Below, piece after piece: positions 21,581 to 32,644 of a DNA stretch of 64,000 bases. Made by a program: the position numbers and the translations under genes. Each line of letters begins with the position of its first letter. The first letter of the stretch is position 1. Source of the DNA: Anaeramoeba ignava (taxonomy: Eukaryota > Metamonada > Anaeramoebidae). The notes beneath the pieces are model-generated. The model worked only from the letters and a program-made list of their open reading frames with translations, was not told the DNA's origin and searched no databases. The stretch covers positions 19,107-83,106 of the forward strand of contig JAPDFW010000013.1 in NCBI GenBank assembly GCA_028826165.1, read 5' to 3'.

Positions 21581-23359
21581 TTAATTTTGATTATTAAATT
21601 TGTTAATTAATAAATCAAATAAATTTGGGTTTGTTTGATTTAATTGAAAATAATCAATTCCTGTTTGGATTTCATCAATAATTTCTTGTGTAATTTGAAT
21701 TTCATCTTTAATTTGATTTGAATAAATCCAATATTCAAATATTTGAAATGATTTATTACTTAATTCACTATAATCTGTAACTTTATTTGATTTATCTTCT
21801 GTTACAGATAAAAACATTCCTCGATATAATTCACTTCTCATTATTAATATTAATTTTGGAAATTTATATTGTTTTTCTTTTCTTTCAATAATAAAATCTT
21901 TTTCATTTTCATTTTCATTTAAATAAATTCTTTTCATTGTTTCTTCAATTTTTTCATTTGAATTTATAATTTCTTTAATTTCAGAATATAATATTGGATT
22001 TATTATTCTGTTTGAATAAATCATTTCAAATATTTGATTTGATTCTTTAATTGATTTTTTTGAAATAATTTCTTGAAGTTTATCAATTTGATTTTCTTGA
22101 TTTTGATTTAATCTATATTTCAATATTAATTTATGAGCTTCAATTATTTCTCCATTTTCGGTTTTAAATGAAATATTACAAAATTCTTTTCTTTCAAATA
22201 ATTTTATCAAATCTTCTTCAAGATTGGAAAAAGAAGGAGGAGAATAATAAATAAATGAACTAAATCCTCCACAAGAAACATGATAATTGGAAACATCTTC
22301 ATTAAATCTTAATTCAGGAAGTTCAGTTTGGAATGGAATTGATGTATAACTGTAATCTCCAGTTCCTAATTGACCAGAATAATTACTGCCAAATACTATT
22401 AGTTTTGAATTTGAAGTTAAAATCAAAGTATGTGCATATCCAACAGAAAAATCAAGAATATTATCATCATTTTCAAATAAAGATGATTTGATTTCAGTAA
22501 ATTCATAAATATTTTCATCTTTGCCAAGTCCATTAAATTTATGATCTCCACATGAATAAAGTTTTCTTTTTGGATTTTGATTTTCATCTTCATCTTCAAT
22601 CAACATTATTGAATGAGAATATCCGCATTGAATACCAATTATTTTGCCTTTTGGAATATTTTGGATTTTGGTTAAATTTCGGATATATGCTTCTTTTCTT
22701 GATTCTCCTAATCCAAGTTGGCCAAATTGATTATCACCACATCCAAATAATTCTTGATTTGAATTTAAAAGAAAAACATGATTAGAATAGTTTCCTGAAA
22801 ATATTTTAGAAACATTTTTCATCATTAAAATTGGTTTTTCTGTTTTTTTAAGTGTTTCAGAATCAAAACCAAGTTGATCATATCGGTTTGAACCAATTCC
22901 ATAAGCATTTTGATTTGAAGTTAATAAGTAAATTGAATTTCTTCCAGAAACAATATCTTGAATTATTCTATCATTTGTATCTTCAATTAATGATGAAATA
23001 TTGATAAATTCTTTTGGATTATTTGAATTGATATCATATCCTTTTGCAAATACATTTCCTTCTTTTGTTAAAATAGCTTCATTTCCAGAACCAACAGTTA
23101 CTTTTTGAATATTTTCTTCAATTTGGATTTTTGAAGGATTTTGATTTGAATCATGGAGATATTCTATTGCTTTTCCATTTTTAAAAAGGAAAATTGTTGA
23201 GAAACTTGATGATGAAATTTGTTTAATTTGATTTTCATTTTCATTTTCATTTTCATTTTCATTTTCAAATTTAAATTGAATTGGTTTTGTTATTTTATTT
23301 GGTTCATTTTTGATAAGTATTGGATATTCATTTTGACCAAAAAATAAACAATCATTCAT
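21581..23359 (-). CDS. RCC1-BTB protein, copy F, intact
   Basis: A complete 592-codon frame starting MNDCLFFGQNEYPI. It has the canonical order of EN tract, RCC1 propeller (YGIGSNRYDQLGF, LFGCGDNQFGQLGLG, LIVFGSNYSGQLGTGD), BTB, linker KIEETMKRIYLN and second BTB-like module. Distinct features are NQENQIDKLQE in the first BTB and IINPILYSE. Its start lies 6.09 kb upstream of copy C's, consistent with a three-gene higher-order repeat. Confidence 0.92.
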   Translation of the reverse strand: MNDCLFFGQNEYPILIKNEPNKITKPIQFKFENENENENENENQIKQISSSSFSTIFLFKNGKAIEYLHDSNQNPSKIQIEENIQKVTVGSGNEAILTKEGNVFAKGYDINSNNPKEFINISSLIEDTNDRIIQDIVSGRNSIYLLTSNQNAYGIGSNRYDQLGFDSETLKKTEKPILMMKNVSKIFSGNYSNHVFLLNSNQELFGCGDNQFGQLGLGESRKEAYIRNLTKIQNIPKGKIIGIQCGYSHSIMLIEDEDENQNPKRKLYSCGDHKFNGLGKDENIYEFTEIKSSLFENDDNILDFSVGYAHTLILTSNSKLIVFGSNYSGQLGTGDYSYTSIPFQTELPELRFNEDVSNYHVSCGGFSSFIYYSPPSFSNLEEDLIKLFERKEFCNISFKTENGEIIEAHKLILKYRLNQNQENQIDKLQEIISKKSIKESNQIFEMIYSNRIINPILYSEIKEIINSNEKIEETMKRIYLNENENEKDFIIERKEKQYKFPKLILIMRSELYRGMFLSVTEDKSNKVTDYSELSNKSFQIFEYWIYSNQIKDEIQITQEIIDEIQTGIDYFQLNQTNPNLFDLLINKFNNQN

Positions 23360-23399
23360 TTTTGAAAAGAAAAAAATGAAAAAATGATTTTTGGAACTT

Positions 23400-23692
23400 T
23401 TTTATTTTAATTTTAATTTTAATTTTAATTTTAATTTTAATTTTAATTTTAATTTTGATTTTAATTTTAATTTTAATTTTAATTTTAATTTTAATTTTGA
23501 TTTTAATTTTAATTTTAATTTTAATTTTAATTTTAATTTTGATTTTAATTTTAATTTTAATTTTAATTTTTAATTTTAATTTTAATTTTAATTTTAATTT
23601 TAATTTTAATTTTAATTTTTAATTTTTGATTTTAATTTTTAATTTTAATTTTAATTTTAATTTTAATTTTAATTTTAATTTTAATTTTAATT
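23400..23692 (-). repeat. Hexamer array between copies F and G
   Basis: About 290 bp of AATTTT units (AAAATT sense) with a few AATTTTTG and AATTTTTAATTTT slips. Confidence 0.85.
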
Positions 23693-25501
23693 TTAATTTT
23701 GATTTTGATTATTAAATTTATTAATTAATAAATCAAATAAATTTGGATTTGTTTGATTTAATTGAAAATAATCAATTCCAATTTGAATTTCATTAATTAT
23801 TTCTTGTGTAATTTCAATTTCATTTTTAATTTGATTTGAATAAATCCAATATTCAAATATTTGAAATGATTTATTACTTAATTCACTATAATCTGTAACT
23901 TTATTTGATTTATCATTTGTTACAGATAAAAACATTCCTCGATATAATTCACTTCTCATTATTAATATTAATTTTGGAAATTTATATTGTTTTTCTTTTC
24001 TTTCAATAATAAAATCTTTTTCATTTTCATTTTCATTTTCATTTTCATTTTCATTTAAATAAATTCTTTTCATTGTTTCTTCAATTTTTTCATTTGAATT
24101 TATAATTTCTTTAATTTCTGAATATAATATTGGATTTATTTTGGAATTATTTGAATAAATCATTTCAAATATTTGATTAGATTCTTTAATTGATTTTGTT
24201 GAAATAATTTCTTGAAGTTTTTCAATTTGATTTTCATCTTTTAATCTATATTTCAATATTAATTTATGAGCTTTGATTATTTCTCCATTTTCGGTTTTAA
24301 ATGAAATATCACAAAATTCTTTTCTTCTAAATAATTTTATCAAATCTTCTTCAAGATTGGAAAAAGAGGAAAGAAAAGGAGAATAATAAAGAAATGAATT
24401 ATAATATCCACAAGAAATATGATAATTGAAAATATCTTCATTAAATCTTAATTTAGGAAGTTCAATTTGAAATGGAATTGATTGATAATTTGTATCTCCA
24501 GTTCCTAATTGTCCATAATAATTACTGCCAAATCCTATTAATTTTGAATTGGAAGTTAAAATTAAAGTATGAGCTCTTCCAACAGAAAAATCAAGAATAT
24601 TATCATTTTCAAATAAAGATGATTTGATTTCAGTAAATCCATAAGTATCTTCATCTTCATTTTTCCCAAGTCCATTATATTGAGAATATCCACATGAATA
24701 AAGTTTTCTTTTTGGATTTGGATTTTCATCTTCATTTTCAATCAAAATTATTGAATGAGAATATCCACATTGAATACCAATTATTTTGCCTTTTGGAATA
24801 TTTTGGATTTTGGTTAATTTTTGGATTTTTTCTTCTTTTCTTGATTCTCCTAATCCAAGTTGACCATATCTATTATCACCGCATCCAAATAATTCTTGAT
24901 TTGAATTTAAAAGAAAAATTGAATTTGAGAAAATTCCTGAAAATATTTTAGAAACATTTTTCATCATTAAAATTGGTTTTTCTGTTTTTTTAAGTGTTTC
25001 ATAATCAAAACCAAGTTGATCATATCGATTTGAACCAATTCCATAAGCATTTTGATTTGAAGTTAATAAGTAAATTGAATGAGCTCCAGAAACAATATCT
25101 TGAATTATTCTATCATTTTTATCTTCAATTAATGATGAAATATTAATAAATTCATTTGGATTTTCTGAATCAATATATTCTCCTTTGGCAAATACATTTC
25201 CTTCTATTGTTAAAATAGCTTCATTTTCAGAACCAACAGTTACTTTTTGAATATTTTCAATTTGGATTTTTGAAGGATTTTGATTTGATTCTTGGAGATA
25301 TTCTATTGCTTTTCCATTTTCAAAAAGGAAAATTATTGAAAACCCTGATGAAATTTGTTTAATTTGATTTTCATTTTCATTTTCATTTTCATTTTCATTT
25401 TCATTTTCAAATTTAAATTGAATTGGTTTTGTTATTATATCTTGTTCATTTTTGATAAGTTTTGGATATTTATTTTCACCAAAAAATAAACAATCATTCA
25501 T
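23693..25501 (-). CDS. RCC1-BTB protein, copy G, intact
   Basis: A complete 602-codon frame starting MNDCLFFGENKYPK. It has the longest EN tracts of the tandem array in both positions (about 29-42 and the linker before KDFIIERKEKQ). Order is propeller, BTB (RRKEFCDISF), variant RLKDENQIEKL and NSKINPILYSE, then the second BTB-like module. It shares these variants with copy D and the SSFSNLEEDL insertion with copy C, a mosaic pattern suggesting gene conversion. Confidence 0.92.
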   Translation of the reverse strand: MNDCLFFGENKYPKLIKNEQDIITKPIQFKFENENENENENENENQIKQISSGFSIIFLFENGKAIEYLQESNQNPSKIQIENIQKVTVGSENEAILTIEGNVFAKGEYIDSENPNEFINISSLIEDKNDRIIQDIVSGAHSIYLLTSNQNAYGIGSNRYDQLGFDYETLKKTEKPILMMKNVSKIFSGIFSNSIFLLNSNQELFGCGDNRYGQLGLGESRKEEKIQKLTKIQNIPKGKIIGIQCGYSHSIILIENEDENPNPKRKLYSCGYSQYNGLGKNEDEDTYGFTEIKSSLFENDNILDFSVGRAHTLILTSNSKLIGFGSNYYGQLGTGDTNYQSIPFQIELPKLRFNEDIFNYHISCGYYNSFLYYSPFLSSFSNLEEDLIKLFRRKEFCDISFKTENGEIIKAHKLILKYRLKDENQIEKLQEIISTKSIKESNQIFEMIYSNNSKINPILYSEIKEIINSNEKIEETMKRIYLNENENENENENEKDFIIERKEKQYKFPKLILIMRSELYRGMFLSVTNDKSNKVTDYSELSNKSFQIFEYWIYSNQIKNEIEITQEIINEIQIGIDYFQLNQTNPNLFDLLINKFNNQNQN

Positions 25502-25535
25502 TTTTAAAAAGAAAAAAAAATTATTTTTGAAAAAT

Positions 25536-25867
25536 TTATTTTTGGAATTTTAATTTTAATTTTAATTTTGATTTTAATTTTAATTTTAATTTTAATTTTA
25601 ATTTTAATTTTAATTTTAATTTTAATTTTAATTTTAATTTTAATTTTAATTTTAATTTTAATTTTAATTTTAATTTTAATTTTAATTTTAATTTAAATTT
25701 AATTTTAATTTTTAATAAAATTTTAAAATTTTAATTTTTTTAATTTGTTTGATTTATTTTAATTGAAAATAATCAGTTTAAATTTTAATTTTGATTATTA
25801 AATTTGTTAATTAATAAATGTTTCTTTGATTTAATTTTAATTTCAATTTCATCTTTATTATTTGATT
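25536..25867 (-). repeat. Hexamer array and decayed 3' end of copy H
   Basis: From 25536 to about 25700 there are AATTTT units. From 25701 to 25867 degenerate pieces of an RCC1-BTB 3' end are visible on the minus strand (for example a stretch reading LINKFNNQN), with internal stops. This is the lost C-terminus of copy H. Confidence 0.65.
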
Positions 25868-27526
25868 TCAATTTTTAATTTGATTTGAATAAATCCAATA
25901 TTCAAATATTTGAAATGATTCTTCACTTAATTCACTATAATCTGTAACTTTGTTAGAAGTATCATCTTTTACAGATAAAAACATTCCTCGATATAATTCA
26001 CTTCTCATTATCAATATTAATTTTGGAAATTTATATTGTTTTTCTTTTCTTTCAATTATAAAATCTTTTTCATTTTCATTTAAATAAATTCTTTTCATTG
26101 TTTCTTCAATTTTTTCATTTAAATTTATAATTTCTTTAATTTCAGAATATAATTTTGGATTTATAATTCTGTTTGAATAAATCATTTCAAATATTTGATT
26201 AGATTCTTTAATTGATTTTTTTGAAATAATTTCTTGAAGTTTTTCAATTTGATTTTGATTTTGATTTTGATTTAATCTATATTTTAATATTAATTTATGA
26301 GCTTTGATTATTTCTCCATTTTTGGTTTTAAATGAAATATCACAAAATTCTTTTCTTCTAAATAGTTTTATCAAATCTTCTTCAAGATTGGAAAAAGAAG
26401 GAGAAGAATAATAAAGAAATGAATTTTCATATCCACAAGAAAGATGATAATTAGATATATCAATATTATCGGTCAATAGTAATTTAGGAATCTTTCCTTT
26501 CACAGGAATTGAATGTTCTTTTGTATCTCTAGTCCCTAATTGGCCAAACTGATTATCTCCGAATCCTATTAATTTCCCTTTGGAAGTTAAAATCAAAGTA
26601 TGAGCTCTTCCAACAGAAAAATCAAGAATATCATCATCATTTTCAAATAAAGATGATTTGATTTCAGTAAATTCTCTTGTATCTTCATTTTTGCCAAGTC
26701 CATTATAATGACAATTTCCACATGAATAAATTTTTCTTTTTGGATTTTCATTTTGATTTTCATTTTCAATTAACATTATTGAATAAGCATGCCCACATTT
26801 AATATCAATTATTTTGCCTTTTGGAATATTTTGGATTTTGGTTATCTCTCCAGTTATTGGTTGGGGTGTTCTTCCTAATCCAAGTTGGCCAAAATAATTA
26901 TATCCGCATCCAAATAATTCTTGATTTGAATTCAAAAGAAAAACTGAATTTATAAAACTTCCTGAAAATATTTTAGAAACATTTTTCATCATTAAAATTG
27001 GTTTTTCTCTTTTTTTACCCCAAACTTCAGTATCACATCCAATTTGACCATATTGATTTGAACCAAAGCCATAAGCATTTTGATTTGAAGTTAATAAATA
27101 AATTGTTTCAGAACCAAAAACAATATCTTGAATTATTCTATCATTTGGATCTTCAATTAATGATGAAATATTAATAAATTGATACAGGTTTTTTTGGTCG
27201 ATATTTTCGCCTTTTGCAAATACATTTCCTTCTATTGTTAAAATAGCTTCATTTCTATAAAATCCTACAGTTACTTTTCGAATATTTTCAATTTGGATTT
27301 TTCTTGCATTTTGTTTTGATTCTTTTAAATATTTAATTGCTTTTCCATTTTTAAAAAGGAAAATTGTTGCAAAACTTGATGATGAAATTTGTTTAATTTG
27401 TTTTTCATTTTCATTTTCATTTTCATTTTCAAAATTAAATTGAATTGATTTTTTTATTATTTCTTTTGTTTCATTTTGTAAAAGTTTTGGAAATTTATTC
27501 CAACCAAAAAAGAAATTTTGATTCAT
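25868..27526 (-). CDS. RCC1-BTB protein, copy H, divergent and C-terminally truncated
   Basis: A 552-codon frame starting MNQNFFFGWNKFPK, the most divergent of the array and its upstream end. The propeller retains the blade motifs (YGFGSNQYGQIG, LFGCGYNYFGQLGLG, LIGFGDNQFGQLG), but several loops differ (TPQPITGEI, LLLTDNIDI). BTB and the second BTB-like module follow. The frame ends at YWIYSNQIKN, about 45 residues before its relatives, and the lost part remains as decayed sequence downstream. The start resembles that of the Elongin-A-like gene at 43177. Confidence 0.85.
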   Translation of the reverse strand: MNQNFFFGWNKFPKLLQNETKEIIKKSIQFNFENENENENEKQIKQISSSSFATIFLFKNGKAIKYLKESKQNARKIQIENIRKVTVGFYRNEAILTIEGNVFAKGENIDQKNLYQFINISSLIEDPNDRIIQDIVFGSETIYLLTSNQNAYGFGSNQYGQIGCDTEVWGKKREKPILMMKNVSKIFSGSFINSVFLLNSNQELFGCGYNYFGQLGLGRTPQPITGEITKIQNIPKGKIIDIKCGHAYSIMLIENENQNENPKRKIYSCGNCHYNGLGKNEDTREFTEIKSSLFENDDDILDFSVGRAHTLILTSKGKLIGFGDNQFGQLGTRDTKEHSIPVKGKIPKLLLTDNIDISNYHLSCGYENSFLYYSSPSFSNLEEDLIKLFRRKEFCDISFKTKNGEIIKAHKLILKYRLNQNQNQNQIEKLQEIISKKSIKESNQIFEMIYSNRIINPKLYSEIKEIINLNEKIEETMKRIYLNENEKDFIIERKEKQYKFPKLILIMRSELYRGMFLSVKDDTSNKVTDYSELSEESFQIFEYWIYSNQIKN

Positions 27527-27601
27527 TTTGAAAAAAATAAAAAAAATGAAAAAAATGAAAAAAAAATTTTTTGAAAAGCGAAGAATTTTTTAAGAAGAAA
27601 A

Positions 27602-27949
27602 TCATTTGAAGAAATCATTCGCAGTTTTGACTCCTTTCACCACATCTCCAATCAGAGAAAGCCATTTTCCAGGATCTTTATTTCCTGAACAGTTTGTCCG
27701 ATTTCCACATTCTCGAGCTTCATATCCACAATATTCACAAATTACTTTCCAACTTTTTCCATCAGATGATTCGTAATAATGGAAATAATGATGTCCTCGA
27801 ATGTCAGTGTTTAGCTTCACTTTATTGTTTCCTGAACATTGTGATTTGTTTTTGCAATCTTTTTGTCGCCAGCCACAATGAGTACAAAGAACAACATCTC
27901 CTTCTTTTTCACTTGGAAATGGAACAAAATTATGTCGACCTCTTGACAT
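27602..27949 (-). CDS. Small protein with two C-x2-C-x6-C-x5-C zinc-type motifs
   Basis: I choose the ATG at 27949 (MSRGRHNFVPFP, 115 aa). A longer frame to 28006 only adds a hydrophobic stretch translated from the T-rich leader. The protein contains two copies of the same module: CTHCGWRQKDCKNKSQCSGN and CEYCGYEARECGNRTNCSGN. Each has four cysteines in a CxxCG...C....CSGN pattern, separated by a segment rich in His and Tyr (RGHHYFHYYES). The C-terminus (IGDVVKGVKTANDFF) may be amphipathic. The cysteine spacing suggests two zinc sites, but I recognise no named family. Function unknown. Confidence 0.75.
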   Translation of the reverse strand: MSRGRHNFVPFPSEKEGDVVLCTHCGWRQKDCKNKSQCSGNNKVKLNTDIRGHHYFHYYESSDGKSWKVICEYCGYEARECGNRTNCSGNKDPGKWLSLIGDVVKGVKTANDFFK

Positions 27950-28039
27950 CTTTAAATCAAAATTAAAAAAATAATCAAAAAAAAAATGAACTAACAAAAA
28001 AAACAAAAAGATCTTTTTAAACTCTTTTTTTTCCTTTTT

Positions 28040-28615
28040 TCCCTTTTTTTTAAAAAATAAAATAAGGAATATTAAATAATTAACTTTAAAATCAATTTTA
28101 ATTTATATATTTATGAATATTTATTTATTTAAATTAATATAAAGTTATTCCCAATAATTTAATAAAATTAATTAAATATTTTAATCAAATTTATTTCAAA
28201 AATAGAATAAGGAATATTAAGTAATTAAATTTAAAATAAATTTTAATTTGTATATTTATGAATATTTATTTATTTAAATTAATATAAAGTTATTCCCAAT
28301 AATTTAATAAAATTAATTAAATATTTTAATCAAATTTATTTCAAAAATAAAATAAGGAATATTAAGTAATTACCTTTAAAATCAATTTTAATTTATATAT
28401 TCATGAATATTTATTTATTTAAATTAATATAAAGTTATTCCCAATAATTTAATAAAATTAATTAAATATTTTAATCAAATTTATTTAAAAATAAAAATAA
28501 ATAATAATAAATAATTAAATTTAAAATCAATTTTAATTTATATATTTATGAATATTTATTTATTTAAATTAATATAAAGTTATTCCCAATAATTTAATAA
28601 AATTAATAAAAATAT
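28040..28615. repeat. 145-bp tandem repeat, about four copies
   Basis: The marker AAAGTTATTCCCAAT recurs at 28141, 28286, 28431 and 28576, exactly 145 bp apart. Each unit also contains ATAAGGAATATTAA and TATGAATATTTATTTATTT. It differs in sequence from the larger array at 30.4 kb. The remainder up to 28920 is plain AT-rich sequence and 3' UTR without recognisable features. Confidence 0.85.
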
Positions 28616-28920
28616 TGAAATATTTTCATTTTAATTATTTAATTTATTAATTAATTAACATTTATTTTATTAATAATTTATCTAAAAATAAAGAATTTAA
28701 ATTTAATTATTATTAATTTCAATTTTCAATTTTTATTTTTGTTTATTAATTTGAAAAAACAATTTATTATTTTTTCTTTTAAATTTTTAATCATAATTTT
28801 AAATTAATTTCAAATTTGTTTAAAATTGGATTTGTTTCTTATTTATTGATTTGAAGAATTTAATTTGATTGAAAGTAAATGAAAATTGAATTGAATTTTG
28901 AAAGAATAAAATGAAAAATT

Positions 28921-29969
28921 TTAAATTGGAATGAAATAAGATTCAACTTCATCAACAATCCATGAATTAGGAGAACCAGCTAAATAACTTCTAGCTTCAT
29001 TTTTACCATATTCAATTCCATTAGGTAGATTATAACTATAACCAAAATCTGAATAACCAGGTTGTAAATGATCATTCAAATAAAAATCATGACCAGAAAG
29101 CCCTCCATAACCAAAAATTGGGCCATAATTATGCCAGTTAGAATAAATTGCATATTGAGGTTGTTTAATTGTAAACTTTTCAGGTTTTCTATCTCCTGTA
29201 TCATTTCTTAATGAAAAAATAAATGAATTTGAATCATTAATCCATTCTCCATTTGCTGAATTAAATCCAACTTGAGTAAATCCTCCAAAAATAAAATTAT
29301 CTTTTGTTTTGATAATAATTAATGTTTTTCCTTTTCCATCAACTGCTTTATGCCAATTTTGACCAGAAAATCCATCTCTTTTTGCTGAAAATCCTTTTTT
29401 TATTTTAGAAAAAAAATCATTATCATTTATCCATTCTTCTAATTTCTTAACATATTCAATATCTTTAATAATTTCTGAATCTGAAAATTGAGGAAAATTC
29501 TTTTTGATTTCTTGTTTTTCATATTCATCAAAAATTGGTTTCATTTTTTTAATTTGGTTATTTTTATATTTAACTTCTTTCTTCCATTTCTCTTTTATTT
29601 CCTTTTCTTGTTCTTCAATTTTTTTTTCTTGAATTAAATTATCTTTTTCTTGAATTTGTTTATGAAGTTCAAAAATTTGTTTATCTTTTTCTTGAGAAAG
29701 TTCAAGAATTTGTTTATAAAGTCCTTCATTCTTGTATAAAAGTTCTTTATTCTCTTTATAAAGTTCAATAATTTGTTTATCTTTTTCTATTTATTTATAA
29801 TTTAATTATCCAAAAAAAATGTTAAAAAATGTTAAATAAGTTTTTTTTTTGTGTTTTTATTTTAAAAAATATATTTATAATAATAATAATAATAATTACC
29901 ATTAATAGTTTTATTTAATTCATTAATTTGTTGGTTATTGCTATTATTACTATTACTATTGCTATCCAT
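28921..29969 (-). CDS. Coiled-coil TLDc-domain protein
   Basis: Exon 1 is 29969-29900 (MDSNSNSNNSNNQQIN) and exon 2 is 29786-28921, joined across a 113-nt GTAATT...AATAG intron, giving 311 aa. Residues 24-104 form a Gln/Glu/Lys-rich coiled coil (KDKQIIELYKENKELL, QIFELHKQIQEKDN). Residues ~139-311 form a TLDc domain: GFSAKRDGFSGQNWHKAVDG, LIIIKTKDNFIFGGFTQ, AIYSNWHNYGPIFGYGG and the end SWIVDEVESYFI. TLDc domains (OXR1, NCOA7, TBC1D24) are linked to oxidative-stress protection and V-ATPase regulation in animals. Coiled-coil-TLDc architectures are frequent in amoeboid protists. An unspliced reading would wrongly start at MKPIF. Confidence 0.9.
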
Positions 29970-30379
29970 TTTGTTTTTGTTTTTGAAAGAAAAAGCAAAA
30001 ATGAAAAATTAAAAAGCACAAAAAAATGAATAAAAAAAGTGGATTTTGAAATTAAATAAAAATATAAAAAATGAGAATAAATTTAAATTAATAATTAATT
30101 TAATTTTCTTTTTAATTTATTATTTTAAATTAATTTATTAATAAATTATTATTATTTTATTAATTTTTATTATTAAAAAAAGGAAAAATTATTTTAATTT
30201 AATTTTTTTTGGAATTTAAAAATTATTAATAAATTTAAATTTAAAAACAAATTTCTAAATTAATATTAATTCAATTTAATTCAAAAAGATAAAATTTTAA
30301 TTTCAAAAATCAATTTTCAAAATATTTTTAATTAATAAAATATTTAAATCTAAAAATAAATTATTATTTTTAATCATGA
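29970..30379. other. AT-rich intergenic region with promoter of the TLDc gene
   Basis: On the minus strand, CCACTTTTTTTATTCATTTTTTTG and TTTTTCATTTTTGC lie about 20-75 bases before the TLDc start and fit the window-wide CATTTTT element. Beyond about 30060 the DNA is AT-rich without recognisable genes. Confidence 0.5.
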
Positions 30380-32575
30380 AAACAAATATTAAATTATATT
30401 TTTAAATTAATTTATAATTAAATATTAAATTAAATTTATTCTTATTATTTATATTTTTATGTTAAATATTTAATAAAGAAAAATATAAAAATTGAAATAA
30501 TAAATTAATTTGTTTTAATAATAAATTTATTTTTAAAATTGAATTTAGAATTAATTTATAAATAAATAATAAATTATTTATATTTTAAATTATTTATATT
30601 TTTATGTTAAATATTTAATAAAGAAAATATAAAAATTGAAATAATAAATTAATTTGTTTTAATAATAAATTTATTTTAAAATAGAATTTAGAATTAATTT
30701 ATAAATAAATATTAAATTAATTATGTTTAAATTATTTATGTTTTATGTTAAATATTTAATAAAGAAAATATAAAAATTGAAATAATAAATTAATTTGTTT
30801 TAAATAATAAATTTATTTTTGAAATAGAATTTAGAATTAATTTATAAATAAATAATAAATTAATTATGTTTTAAATTATTTATGTTTTTATGTTAAATAT
30901 TTAATAAAGAAAATATAAAAATTGAAATAATAAATTAATTTGTTTTTAATAATAAATTTATTTTTGAAATAGAATTTAGAATTAATTTATAAATAAATAA
31001 TAAATTATTTATGTTTAAATTATTTATATTTTTATGTTTAATATTTAATAAAGAAAATATAAAATTGAATAAATTAATTTGTTTAAATAATAAATTTATT
31101 TTGAAATTGAATTTAGAATTGATTTATAAATAAAAATAAATTATTTATGTTTAAATTATTTATATTTTTATGTTTAATATTGAATAAAGAAAATATAAAA
31201 ATTGAAATAATAAATTAATTTGTTTTTAATAATAAATTTATTTTAAAATTGAATTTAGAATTGATTTATAAATAAAAATAAATTATTTATGTTTAAATTA
31301 TTTATATTTTTATGTTTAATATTGAATAAAGAAAATATAAAAATTGAAATAATAAATTAATTTGTTTTTAATAATAAATTTATTTTAAAATTGAATTTAG
31401 AATTAATTTATAAATAAATACAAATTATTTATGTTTAAATTATTTATATTTTTTATTTAAATATTTAATAAAGAAAATATGAAAATTGAAATAATAAATT
31501 AATTAGTTTAAATAATAAATTTATTTTAAAAATAGAATTTAGAATTGATTTATAAATAAATATTAAATTATTTATGTTTAAAATTATTTATATTTATATG
31601 TTAAAATATTTAATAAAGAAAATATAAAAATTGAAATAATAAATTAATTTGTTTAAAAAAATAAATTTATTTTGAAATTGATTTTTAGAATTAATTTATA
31701 AATAAATAATAAATTATTTTAAATTTAAATTATTTTATATTTTTATGTTAAATATTGAATAAAGAAAATATAAAAATTGGAAATAATAAATTAATATGTT
31801 TAAATATTAAATTATATTTTGAAATTGAATTTAGAGTTGATTTATAAATAAATAATAAATTATTTATGTTTAAATTATTTTATATTTTATGTTAAATATT
31901 TAATAAAGAAAATATAAAAATTGAAATAATAAATTAATATGTTTTAAATAATAAATTTATTTTGAAATTGAATTTAGAATTAATTTATAAATAAATAATA
32001 AATTATTTAAATTTAAATTATTTATATTTTTATGTTAAATATTTAATAAAAGAAAATATAAAAATTGAAATAATAAATTAATTTGTTTAAATAATAAATT
32101 TATTTTTAAAATTGAATTTAGAAATTGATTTATAAATAAAAATAAATTATTTAAATTTAAATTATTTATATTTTTATGTTAAATATTTAATAAAGAAAAT
32201 ATTTAAAATTGAAATAATAAATTAATATGTTTAAATAATAAATTTATTTTTGAAATTATATTTTCAAATTAATTTATAATTAAATATTAAATTATTTATA
32301 TTCTAATTATTTATATTTTTATGTTAAATATTGAATAAAGAAAATATAAAAATTGAAATAATAAATTAATTTGTTTAAATAATAAATTTATTTTAAAATT
32401 GAATTTAGAATTAATTTATAAATAAATAATAAATTATTTATATTTAAATTATTTATATTTATATGTTAAATATTGAATAAAGAAAATATAAAAATTGAAA
32501 TAATAAATTAATTTGTTTTAATAATAAATTTATTTTAAAATTGAATTTAGAGTTGATTTATAAATAAAAATAAAT
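30380..32575. repeat. Satellite of ~143-bp units, about 15 copies
   Basis: The unit contains AATAAAGAAAATATAAAAA, a TAATTTGTTT segment and GAATTTAGAATTAATTTAT. The marker AATAAAGAAAA recurs at about 30473, 30619, 30759, 30904, 31049, 31193, 31327, 31470, 31613, 31760, 31908, 32049, 32190, 32335 and 32477. Spacing is 134-148 bp, so units vary by small indels. No open frame is present. It could be heterochromatic or simply a local expansion. Confidence 0.85.
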
Positions 32576-32644
32576 TAGTTTTTCTTTTTAAAAAAAAAAT
32601 AAAAAAAAAATTTTTTTTAAATTTTTATAATTAAATTAAATAAA

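Noticed and set aside
28040-32575. CRISPR-like regular repeats
   Set aside because: Units are 143-145 bp, tandem, without unique spacers, in a eukaryotic context.
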